DNA of 64,000 nucleotides from Cyrtodaria siliqua. Lineage: Eukaryota > Mollusca > Bivalvia > Adapedonta > Hiatellidae. A program made the position numbers and the translations under genes. Shown here one piece after another: positions 13,001 to 22,000 of this stretch. Every line of letters starts with the position of its first letter. The first letter of the stretch is position 1. The notes below the pieces were generated by a model. The model saw only the letters and a list, made by a program, of their open reading frames with translations, did not search any database and was not told the origin of the DNA. The stretch is from NCBI GenBank assembly GCA_037043455.1, contig JAWPHD010001282.1, positions 186,001 to 250,000 of the forward strand. Direction: 5' to 3'.

Positions 13001-16000
13001 TAACAATCATGGCATATTCATTTTGGAATTTGTGTGTCAATTTAATTCTAAAAGAACTTTATACAATTAAATCTAAACAAACCTCAGGGTACACTTTCTT
13101 TTGCAACTGAGTATATATCCTGATGGTCAATGAAAACTCCATATGTTAATGCTGTAGGATTATTCGCAAACAATTTGGAATAAAACTTCGGAACCAATAT
13201 TTTCTATTTTTAAGTATTGAATCTTGATACCTAACTTGTCTTACATGTTTACTGGTAGACCTTTATGACAAGCAGTTACCTTGTCATTTAACATTGTTTA
13301 CTATGGGTAATCATAACAAGAAAACTGTTCCACTAAATTCCAAGGTGCATTAATCTGTCTCGGAATAAATTCCAATTGGTTTTACTGTACAGGCAGACCA
13401 CCACATTTTTCCTAAAGAGAACAAGTACCGTATACTTCCCGCCGTCCGTAAGAATCGACACTTTTTACTTGATAAGTCGAGCTCCCAGTGGGATTCGATA
13501 ATAATATACATTGTGGTGAATAGTTTCACTTACTAAACTTCCTTATCATTCACCTATTAACAATCTTAATAAGCCAGTGCAACCAATCTTATCGCAAGGT
13601 AGGTAAATTTCTACCAAAAGTCTATGCATCGGCCGGGAATCGAACCCGGGCCGCCCGCGTGGCAGGCGAGCATTCTACCACTGAACCACCGATGCTTCCA
13701 GATTTTGGTAGAACAATATATCATTCATATTGTGACGACCTTGTGTAATTACCTGTCATCTTTATGAAATATTAAAGATTGATGGTAGCGTTTTACCTTG
13801 TCCTCAGTGTCGCTTTCTAGAGCGCTGACATTCATAAAGTCTCTGTTTCATAAATTCTATAAGAAGGTCATATCCATCTACATCTAGAGGTTACGTCATT
13901 TCAGTTGACTATCACACGACGGTGTATACTAATGTATATGTGCTGATTAAAGGTATACGTTTATTCACGGGTTTTTAAAATAATTATGAGTGTGTAACTC
14001 GTCATTCGACGCTCCAGTTTTGAGGTTTGATCTGGCTGGTTAAATAGGTTTATATTGTGTCTATGGAGTTTGGAGAGGACTAAGTAAATTATATATATTT
14101 ACCCCGTCGTCATTAGGTTAACAAACAGTGTAAATATATTGTAAAATGTGATTATAAAAGTCCCATCTTTCAATTATGGGAATGTAATAATTAATAAATA
14201 TTCTCAAAGCATGGGAGTATTAAACAAACTAATGCTAAAACATTTAAACATTATAATCTGTTTCATAATGTTTACTTACTAGTTTGCACGCTATAGTAGG
14301 ACGCATAGGCTTCTTTCTTAGTGTTAGAGATATACCTTAAATAGCTCAGTGTTAAGGCAACAAAAAAAAGAGGTTTGTTTCTAGTCTTCCGACCGACCCC
14401 ATTTTTAAGTCTCCGACCCTAAACTTTTTAGGCAACCCGACCTTATTATTAAGGCTCCGACCCTAATATAATAAAATAGGCAACCAAAAAACTTGCAGCA
14501 ACTTTGCATTTCTGCAGGTAAGAATGTTCTAGGCCCATTCTCTATATGTTCATGTGTTGGTGCGCTTTAAATCCAATTCAATTCCATTGTTTTTGAGAAA
14601 TCTCTACCTTTTACCTAATATCATGTATTACAAAGATTAAAAGCGTACAATTGTCCTATACAATGATGCAATTCTTTCAAAGCATGAGCATTTCTACCAA
14701 AAGTATTGCATCGGCCGGGAATCGAACCCGGGCCGCCCGCGTGGCAGGCGAGCATTCTACCACTGAACCACCGATGCTTGATTTTTATCTCGTCAATTGA
14801 CGTTTCATATTTCGTGTAACCCTATTAACTTGCATTTAATCGTATGGTAACGATATGCCCGTCATACGATCTGACTGGTTGTTGAACTTGGCCAGATATT
14901 ATGACCGTTACAATTATCAAAAAGTTTCATCAAGAACGGATTCTAAATATTAAAGATATTGATCGGAAACGAAAGTGACGACGGACTGACAAAAGGGCTG
15001 ACAGAACGATGAACGGAATTGCAAAACCAGTAGTCCTCCGCCCTTGACCTTGGATAATAAACATGGCCATTTTCATCGGATTCTTCAAATAGTCGCAGCT
15101 ATAGGTCGCTACGCTCCCTCACTTTCGTTTTTCTAATGGTGAAGATTTCTCTTCAAAGCCTCTATCCTATACATATGTTATCATTATGAAATGTGTAGGT
15201 CAGTTTCTATCATTATGAAATATGCATCGGCCGGAAATCAAACCCGTGCTTCCCGCGTGGCAGACGAGCATTCTAACCCAGTGAACCACCGATGCAGGGT
15301 GATTTACAAATCAGTCTTTCAAACTTTAGAAACTCGCATAGAAAAACGGGTGTCCCGTAATTGCTGTGAAATTCCACTCTTATCAAGTGACGCATTTAGG
15401 CAATAAGGTTAAATAAACACAGGAACTGTAGTCGGGTAGTCTGATTCTGCAAATAATAAAAAATAAATAAAAGAAATTGGCCATTTTTCCTACTAAATTT
15501 GAATATTTGCGACTCTGTGTCTCATTTTGTATCTTTCCAAAATAGTTTAAAAAAAATATTAATGATATAAAGGGGCGTGTGGAAATGCTATAATAAAGTA
15601 TTTAAATGTTTAACATATTTTATAAATTATTAGATATAACAGTTACATCCTCACCTAATCGTAGCCTTGAAAATAATAATAATAAAAATATACTTTAAAT
15701 ATTAGCTGCCACCCACCCCTCACCCACCTCCCCATTAATTTTCATTTTGTCATTTTGTTATCATGTTTATCATAACACCGCGTATGCAAACGTGGAAACG
15801 TGGCTCCATCGTAAATTGAGTGTCAGAATGCAATTCTGCAGGTAAGACGGTTCTAGACCCATTCTCCATATTTTATCTTGATGTAAATGGAGGATGAGCC
15901 TGGCACGTTCAATCTTGTTAGGCGCCATATAACCTTTCATGTGTTGATGCGCTTTAAAATCCAATTTAATTCAATTATTTTTGAGAAATCTCTACCTTTC

Positions 16001-19000
16001 ACCTAATATCGTGTATTACAAAGATTAAAAATGTAAAATTGTCCTATTAAACCAGGCCTATGCAATTGTGCAGCGGCCTAATTCTTTCAAGCACGAACAT
16101 TTCTACCAAAAGTATGTGCATCGGCCGGGAATCGAACCCGGGCCGCCCGCGTGGCAGGCGAGCATTCTACCACTGAACCACCGATGCTTGATTTTTATCT
16201 CGTCATTGACATTTCATATTTCGTCTAACCCTATTAACTTGCATTTAATCGTATGGTAACGATATGCCCGTCATACGATCTGACTGGTTGTTGAACTTGG
16301 CCAGATATTATGACCGTTACAATCATCCTAAAGTTTCATCAAGAACGGATTCTAAATATTAAAGATATTGATCGGATGTGCATTTTCATCGGATTCTTCA
16401 AATAGTCGCTGCATTAGGTCGCTACGCTCCCTCACTTTCGGTTTTTTAATGGTGAAGATTTCTCTTCATAGCCTCTATCCTTTACATATGTTATCATTAT
16501 GAAATGTGCATCGGCCGGAAATCAAACCCGTGCTTTCCGCGTGGCAGACGAGTGTTCTACCCCAGTGAACCACCGATACAGGGTGATTTGCAAATCAGTC
16601 TTTCAAACTTTTGTGTAATTCGCATAGAAAAACGGGTGTCCCGTAATTCCTATTTAGGCAATAAGGTTAAATAAACACAGGAACTGTAGTCGGGTTGTCT
16701 GATTCTGCAAATAATAAAAAATAATAAAAGAAATTGGCCATTTTTCCTACTAAATTTGAATATTTGCGACTCTGTGTGTCATATTGTATATTTCCAAAAT
16801 AGTTTAAAAAAATATATTAATGATATAAAGGGGCGTGTGGAAATGCTATAATAAAGTATTTAAATGTTTAACATATTTTATAAATTATTAGATAGTTACA
16901 TCCTCACCTAATCGTAGCCTTGAAAATAATAATAAAAATGTACTTTAAATATTAGCTGCCACCCACCCCTCACCCCCACTCCCCATTCATTTTCATTTTG
17001 TCATTTTTTTATCATGTTTATCATAACACCGCGTATGCAAACGTGGAAACGTGGCTCCATCGTAAATTGAGTGTCAGAATGTTCTGCAGGTAAGACGGTT
17101 CTAGACCCATTCTCCATATTTTATCTTGATGTAAATGGAGGATGAGCCTGGCACGTTCAATCCTGTTAGGCGTCATATAACCTTTCATGTGTTGGTGCGC
17201 TTTAAAATGCAATTAAATTCAATTATTTTTGAGAAATCTCTACCTTTCACCTAATTTCATGTATTACAAAGATTAAAAGCGTAAAATTGTCTTATTACAC
17301 CAGTTCTATACAGCGGCCTAATTATTTCAAAGCACGAGAATTTCTACCAAAAATATGTGCATCGGCCGGGAATCGAACCCGGGCCGCCCGCGTGGCAGGG
17401 CATTCTACCACTGAACCACCGATGCTTGATTTTTGACTCGTCAATTGACGTTTCATATTTCGTCTAACCCCATTAACCTACATTAATTTTAATCGTATGG
17501 TAACTATATGCCCGCCATACATCAGTTGTATAAACTGTGATAAAAGTTAACACAAGTAGAGTGTATTCTATGGAACACCGCAGGGATTATGATGAACATA
17601 TCATTTAAACCGAGCACATGCTCAAGTAAAGCGTTCAACACTCATCGTTTACTTTCAGTTTAAACATGAACAAATAAATATATTTGAATATATACTTAAC
17701 GCCATTAAAAGTGAGTTTTTTTTATTTTGTGTTTATTTCCAAGATCGATTGTAGTGTTAGAAATTATAGATATTCTTTATTACCTCCAAGTGTGGAGAGA
17801 CATACATATAATATATACAAATGTAGCATGAAATGTGAAAATATGGTTAAACAAATGCATGTGAAAGACACAATTATTATTGGAGATGGAACGTGTTTTC
17901 TTGCATACCGGACAAGGAAATCCGTCATTTTACCGGGGCTAGATATTTCCATCTCACTCTAGGGTCGAGATAAAAGCCACGCGCGCACCAACATACGGTA
18001 TACAGGAAACCATGCAAAACGTTAGTAGCTGGCGGGTCAACGCACAACATGTCTCTGATATGCAAGCAAAAGAATCTATCGTGGGTATTCAGTTCAGATA
18101 GGGAATTCCAACCCTCGGTATTAGTGTTTTAGTTTGAACCTCGGCAGAGCTTCAGTTCCGATTAAAAAACTCAAGTAAAGCGTTCAACACTCATCGTTTA
18201 CTTTCAGTTTAAACATGAACAAATAAATATATTTGAATATATACTTAACGCCATTAAAAGTGAGTTTTTTTTATTTTGTGTTTATTTCCAAGATCGATTG
18301 TAGTGTTAGAAATTATAGATATTCTTTATTACCTCCAAGTGTGGAGAGACATACATATAATATATACAAATGTAGCATGAAATGTGAAAATATGGTTAAA
18401 CAAATGCATGTGAAAGACACAATTATTATGGGAGATGGAACGTGTTTTCTTGCATACCGGACAAGGAAATCCGTCATTTTACCGGGGCTAGATATTTTCA
18501 TCTCACTCTAGGGTCGAGATAAAAGCCACGCGCGCACCAACATACGGTATACAGGAAACCATGCAAAACGTTAGTAGCTGGCGGGTCAACGCACAACATG
18601 TCTCTGATATGCAAGCAAAAGAATCTATCGTGGGTATTCAGTTCAGATAGGGAATTCCAACCCTCGGTATTAGTGTTTTAATTTGAACCTCGGCAGAGCT
18701 TCAGTTCCGATAAAAACTCTTATAACTCGGGTTGGAATTCCCTATCTTCGCCGGATAACCATGGCCGATTCTTGTATTCTTGCATACCGGATAAGGTTAT
18801 CCACGTTTTACATGAGGGATGGAATATAAGAATATTTTTTTTTAGTTTTTGGAATATACACAGTCTATTTAATTAAGTATATAGCGTATTTCTGTTGAAT
18901 GAGAAGCCATTATATTTTTCTATAATGAAAACGAATTGTTTAAAGACACATTAAAGAATGAAATCAAATTTCTTTTAAAACTGAAATATAATTCAATAAT

Positions 19001-22000
19001 TAAGATCTATTTCCATCATATAAAATATCGGCTATGGAGCATTGCCTTGAAAGTTTTGCAGACATATGTATACTGAAAGGAAAAAGAAACGTGACACGGG
19101 AATTTCCACTATATATATTGTATATACAATATGCTGCTGTTAATCGAATGGTACATGGCTACGTAAGATCATTCCTTTCGGAAAAAAGACTAAAACAACA
19201 CGTAACACAGCAAATAGTATTCCTGTAAAGTTTCATTATTGACAGAGTACGCGTTTGGCGCAAACTTAGGATGCAAACATTTGCAAACTCTTTACGTAAA
19301 TACAGGACTGAACTGGCTTAATCTTTTAAAGGGGAACTTCAGCATTTATGAATGTCACAACGTGTACTGTGATTAAAACGTCTAGAACATCACATTTGTG
19401 TCTTTAACTATCTGCAGCTTTTTTGTTTACAAAACATCTTGGAATTTCCTTGGAATATATTTTAAATAAGTGTGCAGTATATACAATATATAGCGGAAAT
19501 TTCCGTGTCGCGTTTCTTTTTCCTTTCAGTATATAACTAAAGTAACTGCATCTGAACGCTTTACTACAGTGTTCGAATGCTTCCCCATAGCACGGAAACG
19601 TTTTACTAGAGCACTGGAACGCTTCCCAAACCCATCAATATAGCACGCAAACCCATAAATAAAGCATGTGAGCCCATTAATAATGCATGCGAACGCTGTA
19701 AAAGCAGTAAAAAACATTAGTAGAGCACGGGAACTCTCTACAAGGTCCTGTGAACACGTTAAATAGTTTCTTCAATAAACAATAAAGTTTATATATTTTT
19801 TGATACGTTTTATTTCTCTGACTTTTATAGCCAGCCTTACCTTGCATGTTAAACCAACGCTAAGCATAAGCAATTACAATTAAAAGGGCATGATAAATAG
19901 GCAAAGAATAAAACCTTTTTCGAGAATGACATATCCCAAGAGTCTCTATATCTGCTTTGTGCTGCGTGCTTTCTCGTTCTTTGAACACTAGTCATATTTC
20001 AGTTGCTGTTTCAATGGGTATGTGCGATAGAGGATATGACTTATGAAAGTTGAACTCGGTCATATGTGTTCACTCTTGGAGACTTTATTTCAGTACTTAG
20101 AGTGGATGGAAAGTGGCAGGGTGCGGTTTTTGGAGAAATGTCTGGTACCAGGAAAAAACAATACACTGATGTTCAAACGTTGTCTGTGGGATATCGGCGA
20201 CAGCTCCGAGGCAGTCTGGCAATATGGCAAGGTTTGGTATTATAATGTATTACCAGAAATGTGACGGGTATATGGCAATGGTTGGTATTATAATGTATAA
20301 CCAGCAATGTGACGGGTATATGGCAATGGTTGGTATTATAATGTATAACCAGCAACGTAACGGGTATATGGCAATATTTGGTATTATAATGTATATCCAG
20401 GAATGTGACGGTTATATGTCAATGTTTGGTATTATAATGTATATCCAGCAATGTGACTGTTATATGTCAAGGTTTGGTATTATAATGTATAACCAGCTAT
20501 GTGACGGTTATATGTCAATATTTGGTATTATAATGTATAACCAGCAATGTGACGGGTATATGTCAATGTTTGGTAATATAATGTAAATCCAGCAATGTGA
20601 CGGGTAGATGGGATAATCAAGAGTTAATTATGTCTGCGAAGAGATCGCGTCATGGTCTAGTGGTAGAGCGTCCGCCTCTCATACGGGAGAGATTGGTTCA
20701 AACCCCGACTGGGTCAATACTTCATAAACATACTACTTAGTCTAGTAGCTCCCTTGCTTGAAGTTCAGCATAATACTATAGGACTGATAGGTCCGGTGTC
20801 AGCATAATACATCTAGCTATAGGACTGATCGGTCCGGTGTCAGCATAATACATCTAGCTATAGGACTGATCGGTCCGGTGTCAGCATAATACAACTAGCT
20901 ATAGGACTGATCGGTCTGGTGTCAGTATAATGTAACTGGGTGGGGTATCATGCCATGTGTCTACGGCGTGTTAATTCTGTTTGTAAAGTTGAGCATATAG
21001 CTCACTGCTACAAGTAACTAATCTAGTTATTAAAAGTGACGTTAACCACATACATACATTTCTTGAGAAAAAAGACTCGCTAAATAGTTCAGCAATCCTC
21101 CCTAGGTAATCATGATTTCCATTTGTTTTCACTTCATACGCTATTAATTTCGATAGGATCAAGTATAGACTAGTATTCAGTCCGCAGTGTAGTAATTGGT
21201 CCCCAAAATCACACTCATGTTTGCAGGTTTATTAAAAAGTAAGATTATTAAATAACATTAAATTAGAGCTATCTATACAGTCTTTCCTCCTCAAATACAA
21301 TTAACATGTCGCCAGTTGTCAATCATTTATCCATTTTAACCAATCAAACCAATACTATACCTCCGACAAACAATAGCACGTGCAACAGTATAATAAAGCA
21401 CGTCAAACTGTATTATAATATACCTTTTGTCAATATACTCCGACATCAACAATAGGGCTGATATATCTAAGTACTGGCGACACGTTAATAAACATGTCGC
21501 CAGTTGTCAATCATTTATCCATTTTAATCAATCAAACCAATACTATACCTCCGACAAACAATAGCACGTGCAACAGTATAATAAAGCAGGTGCAACTGTA
21601 TTATTATATAACCTATTGTCAATATACTCCGACATCTACAATAGGGCGGAGATATCTAAGTACTGGCGTCATGTTAATTGGCTGGAAATTGGCCTTTATA
21701 ATGATTCCAGTTATACTGAAGGCCATTTCTACCAAAAGAATGTGCATCGGCCGGAAATCGAACCCGGGCCGCCCGCGTGGCAGGCGAGCATTCTACCACT
21801 GAACCACCGATGCTTGATAATTATCAGCACCAATTATATTTTCATATTCGGTTTAAACACTTAATTGTATCACTTTATTCTGCTTGTCAAACGTCAATCT
21901 GACATTTATGATGTATCATAAGTGATTGATGTATCATAAGTGATATAATAAGATCAATTGCGTACCTCTGCATAGGCACCGTAGGCTCGAGCATATGTCT

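Larger units (their letters stand above)
14514..17500. repeat. Tandem ~1.3 kb units, each with a tRNA-Gly and a degenerate partner
   Basis: Three units start at about 14514, 15837 and 17090 (CTGCAGGTAAGA..GTTCTAG). Units 1 and 2 each hold one good tRNA-Gly, one degenerate tRNA-Gly, a GGCCATAACTC-family fragment and the same AT-rich spacer. Unit 3 is truncated after its tRNA copy. Unit spacing is 1323 and 1253 bp, so the tRNAs multiplied by tandem duplication. Minus-strand ORFs of 63-64 codons at 15770 and 17021 are repeats of spacer sequence, not genes. Confidence 0.8.

Noticed and set aside
17684..18511. Pair of identical 92-codon ORFs as a duplicated gene
   Set aside because: They are two copies of a repeat unit; identity extends equally over non-coding parts and no domain is recognised.
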